A DNA stretch of 32,182 nt from JAQVXR01 sp050945755 (GCA_050945755.1 JBMNTN010000020.1:1-32182), one strand, 5' to 3'. Positions 22,374 to 31,176 are shown, counted from the stretch's first letter. Program-made: numbers and translations. The notes: generated from the sequence alone by a model not told the origin.

Positions 22374-23681
22374 ATGAACCTGGAACAAAAGATCTGGATA
22401 CTGGCTGATTCGGCAAAATACGATGTTTCCTGCTCCTCCAGCGGGAGCACTCGGAAAAATAAATCAGGGGGCATCGGTAACAGCAACCTGGGAGGGATCT
22501 GCCACAGTTGGACAAGTGACGGCCGGTGTATTTCCCTTTTGAAAATACTCTTTTCCAACGACTGCTGTTACAACTGTGTTTATTGTGTGAACAGGGCAAC
22601 AAACGACGTTCCCCGAGCCTCTTTTACCCCGGAAGAACTGGCGGAATTAACTATTAATTTTTACCGTCGTAATTATATTGAAGGATTATTTTTAAGCTCC
22701 GCTGTCCTAAAAAGCCCGGACTATACCATGGAACTCCTGCTTCGTACCGTAAAAAAACTGCGTGAGGATTATTGTTTCAACGGGTACATACACTTGAAGG
22801 CTATTCCGGGAGCAGATTACCGCCTGATTGAGAAAGCAGGGCGGCTCGTGGATCGGATGAGTATTAATATTGAACTCCCTACGCAGGACGGATTAAAACG
22901 TCTGGCACCCCAAAAGAAAAAAGAGTCCATCCTGGGACCCATGGGCTTTATTAATGAACAAATTATGGAAGAATCAACGGCCTACAAAAAAAGAAAAAAG
23001 TCTCGGATCTTTGTCCCGGCAGGACAAACTACCCAGTTGATGATTGGAGCCACCCCTGACCATGACCTTTCCATTCTCAGGCTGGCAGAAGGTCTTTACC
23101 GCCGCTACTCTCTGAAGCGAATTTATTATTCGGCTTACATTCCGGTGGTGACCCATCCTAATCTTCCTGCTCTATCCGGGCCGCCACTTTTGAGAGAACA
23201 TCGGTTATACCAGGCCGACTGGCTGTTGCGTTATTATGGTTTTTCGGCCGGAGAACTCTTAAATGAAACTACTCCCAGTTTTGATCCCGACCTAGACCCG
23301 AAATGCCAATGGGCCCTTACCAACCTCCAACTTTTCCCGGTGGAAATCAACAAGGCCGATTACCGAATGCTCCTCCGGGTTCCGGGGATTGGTGTGCGCT
23401 CTGCTAAGCGCATTTATGCGGCTCGAAAAGTCTGCCCGTTAAACTGGGAAAGCCTCCGTAAAATTGGCGTAGTTTTAAAGCGAGCGAGATTTTTCATTAC
23501 CTGCCAAGGTAAGTTTTACGGAGAAAGCTCCATGAATGAGTCTCTCATAAGAGAAAATTTGACGACAAAAAATAAAACGGCGGTTAAACCTGGCTGGGAA
23601 CAACTCTCACTTTTTTCTTATCTCCCTGGTGCGGGAAGCCTGCCGAATGACCTTTCCACTAATATTACAGGTGAATTATAA
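22374..23681 (+). CDS. Putative DNA modification/repair radical SAM protein with helix-hairpin-helix
   Basis: This 435-residue protein matches the family I know as TIGR03916 (rSAM_link_UDG). It opens with 'IWILADSAKYDVSCSSSGS', the family signature. The radical-SAM cluster motif CxxxCxxC is in 'NDCCYNCVYCVNR' (typical motif in this family). A C-terminal helix-hairpin-helix ('YRMLLRVPGIGVRSAKRIYA') suggests DNA binding. Family members always occur next to, or fused with, a uracil-DNA-glycosylase-like or TIGR03915 protein, which is exactly the case here. The reaction is not established. I chose ATG 22374 because the promoter's start point excludes the TTG at 22335; the ribosome site is weak. 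The stop overlaps the next start by one base (TAATG). Confidence 0.87.
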   Translation: MNLEQKIWILADSAKYDVSCSSSGSTRKNKSGGIGNSNLGGICHSWTSDGRCISLLKILFSNDCCYNCVYCVNRATNDVPRASFTPEELAELTINFYRRNYIEGLFLSSAVLKSPDYTMELLLRTVKKLREDYCFNGYIHLKAIPGADYRLIEKAGRLVDRMSINIELPTQDGLKRLAPQKKKESILGPMGFINEQIMEESTAYKKRKKSRIFVPAGQTTQLMIGATPDHDLSILRLAEGLYRRYSLKRIYYSAYIPVVTHPNLPALSGPPLLREHRLYQADWLLRYYGFSAGELLNETTPSFDPDLDPKCQWALTNLQLFPVEINKADYRMLLRVPGIGVRSAKRIYAARKVCPLNWESLRKIGVVLKRARFFITCQGKFYGESSMNESLIRENLTTKNKTAVKPGWEQLSLFSYLPGAGSLPNDLSTNITGEL

Positions 23682-24427
23682 TGCTTATCTACCTTTATGA
23701 CGGTACTTTTGAAGGCCTCTTGACCGCCATTTACCAGGCATACTATCGCCGGGAAAAACCGGATTCAATCACCACCGGACCGGCAATGCAAACTCACCTT
23801 TTTGGTCAAACGATGCCGATCACAACGGATCGTACAAAAGCAGAGAGAGTTTCCCGGGCGGTCAGGGAAAAAATATCTCCTGCTGCTTTATCAAATATTC
23901 TCTTAGCTTTCCTTTCGGAACAGACTGAGGCTGCTACCTGGGTTTATCACTACCTGGATCTTGGCTGGAAAATGGGCAAGAATGTGGATCTTTGCTTAAA
24001 CCACGATCCGGTTTTAAAAATTCTTGATCTGGCCCGCAAAGTAAAGGGAGAAAGGCACCGGATGCTTGGCCTGATTCGCTTCCGACAGCTTGATCTTAAA
24101 TATGATATTTACTATGCTCCCTTTAAACCGGACTACAATATTACCGGCCTGGTGGCACCTCACTTTGCCCAACGCCTTGCCGACCAGAACTGGATTATTC
24201 ATGATGTGGGCAGGAATCTCGCCGCTCTGTTCAATCAAAAGGAGTGGCTGCTCACCGAGTTTCAGTTAGACAAGATCCCTTCTCTGGCTGCAAATGAGGA
24301 AACCTATCAAAAACTATGGAAAAATTATTTTAAGAGCGTTGCCATAAAAGAACGGCATAACCCAAAATTGCAGAAAAAAAACATGCCGATGAAATATTGG
24401 CGCTACTTAATTGAAAAAAATCAATAG
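23681..24427 (+). CDS. TIGR03915-family putative DNA repair protein (DUF4130)
   Basis: The 248-residue protein begins 'LIYLYDGTFEGLLTAIYQAY', the standard opening of the family paired with the upstream radical-SAM protein. The middle ('RMLGLIRFRQLDLKYDIYYA', 'LVAPHFAQRLADQNWIIHDV') is the DUF4130 region, which in longer relatives is fused to a uracil-DNA-glycosylase domain; that domain is absent here. It is translationally coupled to the upstream gene, so the two products probably work as a complex on damaged or modified DNA. Its stop lies only 11 bases from the convergent peptidase gene and I see no terminator between them. Confidence 0.87.
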   Translation: MLIYLYDGTFEGLLTAIYQAYYRREKPDSITTGPAMQTHLFGQTMPITTDRTKAERVSRAVREKISPAALSNILLAFLSEQTEAATWVYHYLDLGWKMGKNVDLCLNHDPVLKILDLARKVKGERHRMLGLIRFRQLDLKYDIYYAPFKPDYNITGLVAPHFAQRLADQNWIIHDVGRNLAALFNQKEWLLTEFQLDKIPSLAANEETYQKLWKNYFKSVAIKERHNPKLQKKNMPMKYWRYLIEKNQ

Positions 24428-24438
24428 CTTCCATCTTT

Positions 24439-25506
24439 TTAAACAACAAGTAGCTCCTTAGTGAACCCGGTAAGTATTTCACAACCTTTTTCCCGCACCA
24501 CAACTGTATCCTCAATTCTCACTCCACCCCAGTCAGGGAGATAAATACCGGGTTCGATTGTGATAATATTCCCCGGCTCCAGTACTTTTTCGGATTTTAC
24601 CGATACTGAAGGTTCCTCGTGGATCTCCAAGCCGACACCGTGACCCAATCCGTGGCCAAAAAAGCTGGCGTACCCGGCATCTTCAATTACCTTTCTTGCT
24701 ACCATGTCCAGGTCCTTGCCCTTTATTCCAGGCTGTACGGCATTTAAGGCAGATTCTTGCGCTTTCTGCACGATTTGGTAAATCTCTTGCTGCTTAACAG
24801 ATGGTTCCCCCACCACTACCGTTCTTGTCATATCTGAGCAGTAGCCCTCGAAGCATGCTCCGAAATCAAATAAAACAAAATCACCCTTCTCAATTACCCG
24901 ACTGGAAGGAACAGCATGGGGGAGAGAAGACCTAGGACCTCCCGCCACAATGGAGGGAAAAGAAGGGCCAGATGCTCCTTGTTTTTTTAATTCATATTCC
25001 AATTCCATCTCCAATTCCTGCTCAGTAATGCCAGGTTTCACCAACTCGATAATTACTTTGAAAGCCTGGTCGGCAATTTGCGCGGCTTTCTTAACCAGAG
25101 CTATTTCCCTTTCTTCTTTAACGGAGCGAACACCTTCCACAATTCCTAATATAGGTACCGGCTCGGTTTCTTCTAAAACCTGAGAAATCTTTTCATATAC
25201 TTCATATGTTACATAGTCTTTTTCAAAACCCAACTTTTTGATGCCCATTTCCCATGTCTTTTCCTTGATGGTTTCTTCTAATGAATGATACTGGATAATT
25301 TCAAATCCGGGGCATTCTAGCTTTGCCTGCTCAGTATACCTGGAATCAGTAATGAACACTTTCTTCTCCGCGGATAGGAGAAGATAAGACTCAGAACCGG
25401 TAAACCCGCTGACATATCTGATATTGGCATCTTTCATTAACAACAATCCGTCCAGTTCGGCTGCAGAAATACGTTCCAGCACCTTTTCGATCCTGCCCAA
25501 ATTCAT
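24439..25506 (-). CDS. M24-family Xaa-Pro aminopeptidase/dipeptidase
   Basis: This 355-residue enzyme has the creatinase-like N-terminal domain (about residues 1-125) and the pita-bread catalytic domain. The five metal ligands are visible: D in 'LFDFGACFEGYCSDMTR' (two aspartates), H in 'GHGLGHGVGLEIHE', and the glutamates in 'TIEPGIYLP' and 'GVRIEDTV'. It resembles Bacillus YqhT/PapA and should remove the residue preceding proline from small peptides in the cytoplasm. In many Firmicutes the relative lies beside efp; here it does not, and the downstream neighbour is convergent. The ATG start is followed by the usual family opening 'RIEKVLERISAAELDGLLL'. Confidence 0.9.
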   Translation of the reverse strand: MNLGRIEKVLERISAAELDGLLLMKDANIRYVSGFTGSESYLLLSAEKKVFITDSRYTEQAKLECPGFEIIQYHSLEETIKEKTWEMGIKKLGFEKDYVTYEVYEKISQVLEETEPVPILGIVEGVRSVKEEREIALVKKAAQIADQAFKVIIELVKPGITEQELEMELEYELKKQGASGPSFPSIVAGGPRSSLPHAVPSSRVIEKGDFVLFDFGACFEGYCSDMTRTVVVGEPSVKQQEIYQIVQKAQESALNAVQPGIKGKDLDMVARKVIEDAGYASFFGHGLGHGVGLEIHEEPSVSVKSEKVLEPGNIITIEPGIYLPDWGGVRIEDTVVVREKGCEILTGFTKELLVV

Positions 25507-25589
25507 TGCTCCTTTCGATCATTTATCATTATCTTATAGGATTAACTTAACCACCGAAAAGCTTACACCTGCTCCAGGGAAAATAAATA

Positions 25590-25624
25590 AGTCCCATCTC
25601 TCCTTAAAAAGAAAGGGTGGGACT
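25590..25624 (-). terminator. Intrinsic terminator of the EamA transporter gene
   Basis: AGTCCCA (25590-25596) pairs with TGGGACT (25618-25624), with inner CCTT/AAGG pairing. On the minus strand TATTTATTTT follows. It separates the transporter from the peptidase gene. Confidence 0.8.
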
Positions 25625-25644
25625 ATCATAGCAGCTTTAAGTAA

Positions 25645-26541
25645 TTAAACTTTTTTGACAACCGCAACAAACAAGGATAACAAGATGAGGACTCCGCCCA
25701 TCAGCCCGGAGAGATAAATTGTCTCATGGAGAAAGAGCGCGGCAAAAATCAAAGTAAAAAGCGGTTCGGCTAAAAGAATAATCCCTACGCTTTCCGAACT
25801 GGCAGTTTTCTGAGCTTTTGTTTGAAACAAAGTTGCCAACCCGGTACCGGCCACTCCCATTAACAGCAGGGGATAAATATTTTCCTTAATGCCGGCATAA
25901 TTAAATCCTTCCAAGCCCACTGCCCCACATGAGGCGGCAACAGCCAATACTAACAACAGGATAAAAGAAAGGAGATAGTCATCCTTACCCTTACCAATCC
26001 GGTCCATAACGATGATATACAAGGTATACAAACAGGCACTGCCCACCGCAAGAAGATCCCCATAGTTAAAACTACCCCCGTTAATACCGGAGATCAGTCT
26101 CAATCCTAATAAAGACAAGAAAACACTAAAAACAATCCACCAGGATGGAAGACGCCTTTTCAAGAGAGTTTCCGCGCTGGGAACAAATAATACACTTAGC
26201 GCCATGAGAAAACCGGCCTTAGAAGCAGTAGTATATTTCAAGCAGTAAATCCCCAGATAATAGGAAAAAAAGAGAATCAGCCCTAAAAAAAGCCCGGCTT
26301 TTAAATCACCTTTCTTCATCGCCAGTAATTTCCCCGGGGATGCACAAAAAATAACCAGCACAGCTACCCAAGCCCGTACCATCAGAATATGGGTGGGAGA
26401 AATGGAACCGATCATTCCTTTCCCCAAAACTGTACTTAGTCCCCAACCAAAAGCGGTGAGAAGCAACAAAAAGTAAGCAGAGGTTAATTTACTCCTACTA
26501 ATATCCGAAGAAACAGTCAAGTCTTTCATATTTGTCTCCAC
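25645..26541 (-). CDS. EamA/DMT-superfamily transporter
   Basis: This 298-residue membrane protein has about ten membrane segments in two EamA repeats. The first begins 'YFLLLLTAFGWGLSTVLGKG' and the second near 'FNYGDLLAVGSACLYTLYII'. The conserved repeat endings are visible: 'YTTASKAGFLMALSVLFVP' and 'TASSESVGIILLAEPLFTLI'. The superfamily exports or imports metabolites such as amino acids and nucleosides; nothing in the sequence or context gives the substrate. It is a single gene with its own promoter and terminator. Confidence 0.9.
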   Translation of the reverse strand: METNMKDLTVSSDISRSKLTSAYFLLLLTAFGWGLSTVLGKGMIGSISPTHILMVRAWVAVLVIFCASPGKLLAMKKGDLKAGLFLGLILFFSYYLGIYCLKYTTASKAGFLMALSVLFVPSAETLLKRRLPSWWIVFSVFLSLLGLRLISGINGGSFNYGDLLAVGSACLYTLYIIVMDRIGKGKDDYLLSFILLLVLAVAASCGAVGLEGFNYAGIKENIYPLLLMGVAGTGLATLFQTKAQKTASSESVGIILLAEPLFTLIFAALFLHETIYLSGLMGGVLILLSLFVAVVKKV

Positions 26542-26572
26542 AAAAAAGTCTTTACATGAAGGTTATTAGTCC

Positions 26573-26601
26573 AGTATAGACATCCCCATAGAAATAATCA
26601 A
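26573..26601 (-). promoter_or_regulatory. Sigma-A promoter of the EamA transporter gene
   Basis: On the minus strand TTGATT (26601-26596) and TATACT (26578-26573) are 17 bases apart, about 32 bases upstream of the start codon. Confidence 0.65.
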
Positions 26602-26723
26602 GTATTACATCTATTAATTTGAAATATTATTTTTCCCCTGTAAACGACCTTTTTCAGTCACTGTTCTGTTTAGTGATCTAAATGAATACATTAGGTAAGA
26701 GAGAAAATATTTGAGGTGGACCA

Positions 26724-27233
26724 ATGAATAATTACTACCATTATTGTCCTGCTGCCATCGCACAGATTAACGGAGGGCCGCTAGCCCCTCAGATCAGAGG
26801 AACAGTAATCTTAAGAAACGTACCCGGCGGAGTTATCGTCTCTGTCCATGTCAGCGGGCTTCCTCCCTACCGGCCGGCAGAAAACAACAATCCGCCGATT
26901 GGCCCCCATGGTTTTCACATCCATGAATTTGGGAATTGTACAGTAGGTGACCCGAATAACCCCTTTCAAGCAGCAGGTGCACACTGGAATCCGACAAATC
27001 AACCTCATGGAAACCATGCCGGAGATTTTCCGGTGCTTTTCTCCAATAACGGTATGGCTATGATGACCTTTTTCACTAATAAATTTACCGTAAGGGATGC
27101 AATCGGAAAAGCAATTATCATCCATGAGAATCCTGATGATTACCGCTCCCAACCGGCCGGTAACGCCGGCAAACGTCTGGCCTGCGGGGTTATCAGATGT
27201 GCCTTTGGCCAGGCAGGAAGCCAATTTTATTAA
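26724..27233 (+). CDS. Cu/Zn superoxide dismutase
   Basis: The 169-residue protein has the complete Cu/Zn-SOD ligand set: copper ligands H65 and H67 ('GFHIHEFGNC'), bridging H87 ('GAHWNP'), and H134 ('IIIHENPDD'); zinc ligands H87, H95, H98 and D101 ('PHGNHAGDFP'). The disulfide pair C72/C154 and the substrate-guiding arginine R151 ('GKRLACGVI') are also present. So it should dismutate superoxide. Unlike most bacterial SodC it shows no signal peptide or lipobox at the chosen ATG, which has GAGGTGG upstream. It is monocistronic and converges on the chorismate mutase gene. Confidence 0.92.
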   Translation: MNNYYHYCPAAIAQINGGPLAPQIRGTVILRNVPGGVIVSVHVSGLPPYRPAENNNPPIGPHGFHIHEFGNCTVGDPNNPFQAAGAHWNPTNQPHGNHAGDFPVLFSNNGMAMMTFFTNKFTVRDAIGKAIIIHENPDDYRSQPAGNAGKRLACGVIRCAFGQAGSQFY

Positions 27234-27265
27234 CCGACTCTGAGAGATCTTTCTTACTCTTTATC

Positions 27266-27553
27266 TTACTTTTGACCAGCCGATTTTGCCAGCCAATTAT
27301 CCTGGAGATTACGGCTTATAGCCATAACGCTCAAAAAAAATGAATCCAAGCTCTTCTGAAATAAGCGGTTTTTTAATAACCGCCTGTTTTTTTCCAATAC
27401 CATACGCTCTCTGGAGGTATCTTGAACAGGCAAATTGTTCTCATGTTTATACGCTGCTATCTGCAAAACTTTGTCCATCCGTTGTTCAAAAAGACGCACA
27501 AGTTGCCGGTCAATATCGTCAATCTCTTCTCTCAATTTTTCTAATCCGTCCAT
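27266..27553 (-). CDS. Chorismate mutase (AroQ type)
   Basis: This 95-residue protein is a stand-alone all-helical chorismate mutase. It opens with 'LEKLREEIDDIDRQLVRLFE' (helix 1 with the active-site arginine) and continues 'QRMDKVLQIAAYKHENNLPV' with the conserved lysine, then 'DTSRERMVLEKN'. It converts chorismate to prephenate, the first step toward phenylalanine and tyrosine. A GTG at 27568 overlaps the aroC stop, but the ATG at 27553 has GAGGAG seven bases upstream and gives the usual family start. It is the last gene of the aro operon and follows chorismate synthase, whose product it uses. Confidence 0.9.
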   Translation of the reverse strand: MDGLEKLREEIDDIDRQLVRLFEQRMDKVLQIAAYKHENNLPVQDTSRERMVLEKNRRLLKNRLFQKSLDSFFLSVMAISRNLQDNWLAKSAGQK

Positions 27554-27564
27554 AATGATTCTCC

Positions 27565-28647
27565 TCACCTATTACCAATAATTAAGTCCAGCAAAACTAA
27601 CGCCGCAGCCGCTTCCACCACCGGGACCGCCCTGGGAACAATACATGGATCGTGTCTGCCTTTAATTTCCACCATAGTTTCTGTCATTTTCTCTAAATCC
27701 ACAGTGGCTTGAGGCTGACCAATAGAGGATGTAGGCTTGAATGCGGTGCGAAAGACCAAAGGCATTCCGTTGGTTATGCCGCCTAATATTCCGCCATTAT
27801 GGTTGAAGCGGGTTTTAATTTCATTATCTTTTAGGTAATAGCAATCATTTGCTTCTGATCCTTTCATGCGCGTCACCCCAAACCCGCTGCCAAATTCCAG
27901 CCCCTTGACGCCGGGAATGGAAAATATCAGCTGTGCCAAACTGCTTTCCACTGAATTAAAAAAAGGATCCCCGATCCCGGGCGGGACGTTTCCCACCACT
28001 GTTTCGATTACTCCCCCCAAAGAGTCTTGCTCTTCCCGGGCTTTTTGGATTAATTGGCGCATCTTTTGGGCAGTCTGATCATTAATAGTGGGAAATGCTT
28101 TCTCCCGTACTTGGAGAAGAAGCTCGCTGTCCGGATGGGTATAATCAACATCCCCTTCCGTAATTCCCCCGATACTTTTGATATAGCCCGCAACCCAAAT
28201 ATCTTTTTGGGCCAAAAACTGCTTGGCACAGGCTCCGGCAAAAACAAGAGGGGCAGTTAGCCGACCGGAAAAATGCCCGCCTCCCCGATAATCATTAAAC
28301 CCTTGATATTTCACATATCCCGGATAATCGGCGTGACCGGGGCGAATCAGGTGCCTGATTTTTTCATAGTCTCGGGACTGTTGGTTTTCATTATAGATGA
28401 CAACCGCGAGAGGTGTTCCCGTAGTTTTCTTCTCAAAAAAACCGCTTAGAATTTCAAACTTCTCCCTTTCCCTGCGCGTAGTGGAAAAATCACTTTTCCC
28501 CGGCGCTCTCCGGTTTAATTCCTGCCTAATTAATTCTAGATCCAATTCCATTCCCGGAGGAAGGCCATCCACAATAATCCCAATTGCTTTCCCGTGGGAT
28601 TCCCCAAAAATTGATAACTTGATATTTTTACCCCAGGCCCCGCCCAT
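27565..28647 (-). CDS. aroC: Chorismate synthase
   Basis: The 360-residue enzyme converts EPSP to chorismate with reduced FMN. Family signatures are 'IFGESHGKAIGIIVDGLPPG' at the N-terminus, 'RPGHADYPGYVKY', 'RGGGHFSGRLTAPLVFAGAC' and 'GSEANDCYY', and near the C-terminus 'KPTSSIGQPQ' and 'GRHDPCIVPRAVPV'. The length is normal. ATG 28647 has GGGAGA upstream; one TTG codon before it is less likely. It overlaps the end of aroA by about 20 bases, consistent with coupled translation. Confidence 0.96.
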   Translation of the reverse strand: MGGAWGKNIKLSIFGESHGKAIGIIVDGLPPGMELDLELIRQELNRRAPGKSDFSTTRREREKFEILSGFFEKKTTGTPLAVVIYNENQQSRDYEKIRHLIRPGHADYPGYVKYQGFNDYRGGGHFSGRLTAPLVFAGACAKQFLAQKDIWVAGYIKSIGGITEGDVDYTHPDSELLLQVREKAFPTINDQTAQKMRQLIQKAREEQDSLGGVIETVVGNVPPGIGDPFFNSVESSLAQLIFSIPGVKGLEFGSGFGVTRMKGSEANDCYYLKDNEIKTRFNHNGGILGGITNGMPLVFRTAFKPTSSIGQPQATVDLEKMTETMVEIKGRHDPCIVPRAVPVVEAAAALVLLDLIIGNR

Positions 28648-29926
28648 CAATATCTCCCCCCAGTTTTCTAAAATGCTCCCAAAAATCAGGATATGATTTT
28701 TCCACGGCTTGACTTTGATGAATCACTACCGGCATCCGACATTTGACGGAAGCAACTGCCAAGGCCATGGCAATGCGGTGGTCGTTCCAGCTATCCACTT
28801 CCCCACCCTGTAATGCCTCTTTGCCTCGGATAACCAGCCCGTCCTTTTCTTCTCTGATATCAGCTCCCAGTTTGCCCAGTTCCCGAGTTATTGCAGCCAA
28901 ACGGTCCGATTCTTTCAGACGCAGCCGGGCGGCATTGGTAATCCGCGTTACCCCTTGACTGCAGGAAGCAAGTACCGCCACAGCCGGCACCAAATCCGGA
29001 CACTGGGAAGCATCCACCTCTATCCCCCGGGTTTGGGTCGGTAAAGCTTGGATAGAATCATTTTTATCTTCTACCCGGCCGCCCATCCTTCGGATAATAT
29101 CAATAATGGCTCTATCCCCTTGCAGAGAATTTTTGATTAACCCCAGGCAGCGGATATCGGAACCAAGAGTTCCGGCAACCAACCAAAATGCTGCTTGGGA
29201 AAAATCCCCTTCAATCGCCATCTGCGCGGGACAATACTTTTGCCGGCCGGAAATAACAAATTCTTGATAATCTCTGTTTTCCACGCGGATACCAAATTTA
29301 TTTAATACACTCAAAGTTAGATCCACATAGCCTCGAGACTCTAATTGTGATAAAAGCATGATTCGAGAATTACCCGGCAAAAGAGGCAGAGCAAATAAAA
29401 GGCCGGAAATAAATTGGGAGCTAATATTTCCCTCCAGCAAAAAGGTATCCGGTTTCAAAAACCCCTGTACCGTCAATGGAAGCTTGCCCCCGTCAGTGCT
29501 GTACTTAATATTCCGCCGGCGAAAAATCCGGTAGTAAGGTTCAAGGGGGCGGGTCGTGAGTTTCCCCCGTCCGGTAAATGTCATACTCTCCTTTGTTAAT
29601 AGGGCTAAGGGAATCAAAAAACGCAAGGTGGAGCCGGATTCTCCACAGTCAATCAGATGATTCTTGGCAACAGGGCGGCCGCACCCAAAGATATTAAGGG
29701 CTCTTCCGGAACATCTCGTCGTGGCATCTTTCTCCCAAAATTTTGCCCCCAATGCTCCCATGCCCCGGACAGTGGCATTAATGTCCTGGGAAAAAGCTAA
29801 ATTGAAAACAGTGCTCTCTCCTTGAGCTAACCCGGCACAAATCACAGCCCGGTGAGTAATGCTTTTGGAAGGAGGCACCAGGACCTGCCCTCCTAACTTT
29901 CTTGGCAAAATTTTAACGGTATGCAT
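28628..29926 (-). CDS. aroA: 3-phosphoshikimate 1-carboxyvinyltransferase (EPSP synthase)
   Basis: This 432-residue enzyme joins shikimate 3-phosphate and phosphoenolpyruvate. It has the N-terminal 'VPPSKSITHRAVICAGLA', the PEP-site loop 'DCGESGSTLRFLIPLAL', 'NISSQFISGLLFALPLL', 'LKESDRLAAITRELGKLGAD' and 'DSWNDHRIAMALAVASVKC', all in the expected order for the two-domain inside-out barrel. It lies 27 bases after aroB and overlaps aroC, in the same operon. Confidence 0.96.
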   Translation of the reverse strand: MHTVKILPRKLGGQVLVPPSKSITHRAVICAGLAQGESTVFNLAFSQDINATVRGMGALGAKFWEKDATTRCSGRALNIFGCGRPVAKNHLIDCGESGSTLRFLIPLALLTKESMTFTGRGKLTTRPLEPYYRIFRRRNIKYSTDGGKLPLTVQGFLKPDTFLLEGNISSQFISGLLFALPLLPGNSRIMLLSQLESRGYVDLTLSVLNKFGIRVENRDYQEFVISGRQKYCPAQMAIEGDFSQAAFWLVAGTLGSDIRCLGLIKNSLQGDRAIIDIIRRMGGRVEDKNDSIQALPTQTRGIEVDASQCPDLVPAVAVLASCSQGVTRITNAARLRLKESDRLAAITRELGKLGADIREEKDGLVIRGKEALQGGEVDSWNDHRIAMALAVASVKCRMPVVIHQSQAVEKSYPDFWEHFRKLGGDIDGRGLG

Positions 29927-29953
29927 AAGTTTGGCCCTTCTCTTTCCGCTAAG

Positions 29954-31024
29954 TTACTTAGGTAATAAACGGTAAAGCATATCAAAATTATGCAAAGCAA
30001 TATTCTTGATATATGCTTCCCCGGGCTCTTTCAGTAATACGACATTAATCCCGGTACCAAAGCTCTTTTTGTCTTCTTTGATTATTTTAACAATCTGCCC
30101 AATATCCACAGAGGGTAGTTTGCTGGGCAGATAAAATTTATCAAGCACATTTTTCAAAAGAGCTGCCGTTCCCTTTTTTGTCCATCCCATCAACTCACTG
30201 TTTTCCGTAAATACATGCATCCCCACAGCGACTGCTTCCCCATGGGTAAATTTTTCATAGCAAGAGTATTTTTCCAGGGCATGTCCCAAAGTATGTCCAA
30301 AATTTAGAAGCATTCTTTCTCCCCGGTCTTGCTCATCCACTGCCACAATCTCCTTTTTAATGAAGCAGCAGTGAGGTATTACTTTCTCAAAATCAATATC
30401 ATCTTCTCCCGCGCAGTCTAACAGGTAATCAAACAATTTCCGGTCTTTGATGGCGGCATACTTGATCACTTCGCCCATCCCATCCCGCAGAAACCTTTTT
30501 TCCAAGGTATTTAAAAAATTAAAATCTATGTAGACAGCTTTGGGCTGGTAAAAAGCTCCCACTAAGTTTTTCCCCCGAGGCAGGTCTACCGCAACTTTCC
30601 CCCCGATGCTGGAGTCAATCTGAGCTAAAAGTGTGGTTGGCACTTGAACCAGCGGGATGCCTCGCATGAGAGTCGCAGCAGCAAAACCACCTAAGTCCCC
30701 CACCACACCTCCGCCAAAAGCTATAATCAAACTGTCTCTTCTGATTCCGGCGTCCAAGAGCCTATTATAAAGAAATTCCAAAACAGAAAGGGATTTACTC
30801 TTTTCCCCGGGAGGAACGGCAATAATATCTACCGTGAAACCTTGCCCCTCCAAGCTCTCCCTGATTTCCCGGCTGTAAATCCGGGCGACATTTTCATCAG
30901 TCACCAAGGCAATATTCTGACCCCGGAAAACTTTTTTTATTTCATTTCCCAGTCGAGAGCCAAGCCCGCGTTCAAAAATAATCGGATAACTGTTCCCAGG
31001 GATTTCTACTATCATTTTAAGCAT
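29954..31024 (-). CDS. aroB: 3-dehydroquinate synthase
   Basis: The 356-residue NAD- and zinc-dependent enzyme closes DAHP to 3-dehydroquinate, the second shikimate step. NAD-site motifs 'IIAFGGGVVGDLGGFAAAT' and 'VQVPTTLLAQIDSSIGGK' are intact. Zinc ligands are the glutamate in 'GMGEVIKYAAI' and the histidines in 'LNFGHTLGHALE' and 'FTHGEAVAVGMH'. The ATG lies about ten bases after GGAGG. It is first in the visible aro operon; DAHP synthase, aroD, aroE and aroK are not in the window. The 150-base leader holds a small hairpin (31044-31069) of unknown meaning. Confidence 0.96.
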   Translation of the reverse strand: MLKMIVEIPGNSYPIIFERGLGSRLGNEIKKVFRGQNIALVTDENVARIYSREIRESLEGQGFTVDIIAVPPGEKSKSLSVLEFLYNRLLDAGIRRDSLIIAFGGGVVGDLGGFAAATLMRGIPLVQVPTTLLAQIDSSIGGKVAVDLPRGKNLVGAFYQPKAVYIDFNFLNTLEKRFLRDGMGEVIKYAAIKDRKLFDYLLDCAGEDDIDFEKVIPHCCFIKKEIVAVDEQDRGERMLLNFGHTLGHALEKYSCYEKFTHGEAVAVGMHVFTENSELMGWTKKGTAALLKNVLDKFYLPSKLPSVDIGQIVKIIKEDKKSFGTGINVVLLKEPGEAYIKNIALHNFDMLYRLLPK

Positions 31025-31043
31025 ATTCCAAATTCCTCCGCCG

Positions 31044-31069
31044 AGAATTTGCCTTCGAGAAGGTATTCT
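31044..31069 (-). other. Small hairpin in the aroB leader
   Basis: AGAAT..CCTT-CGAG-AAGG.ATTCT can fold into an interrupted 9-bp hairpin just ahead of the aroB ribosome site. There is no U-tract, so it is not a terminator. I see no T-box or known riboswitch motif in this leader. Confidence 0.3.
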
Positions 31070-31176
31070 GCAAAATTAAATAATCTCCTTGCCAACACCT
31101 ATTCAAAAAACTGATTGTGCATATTATTAAATAGCCTAGGTACCTTGGAGGAAGTATCTGCAATTTAGTACATAAA

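Noticed and set aside
26669..26682. TTTAG-TGAT-CTAAA inverted repeat ahead of the superoxide dismutase gene
   Set aside because: Only five base pairs in AT-rich DNA; too weak to call an operator without comparison.
28628..29926. Assigning the EPSP synthase to a glyphosate-sensitivity class
   Set aside because: The PEP-site loop differs from the well-known class I form, but I cannot decide the class reliably by eye.
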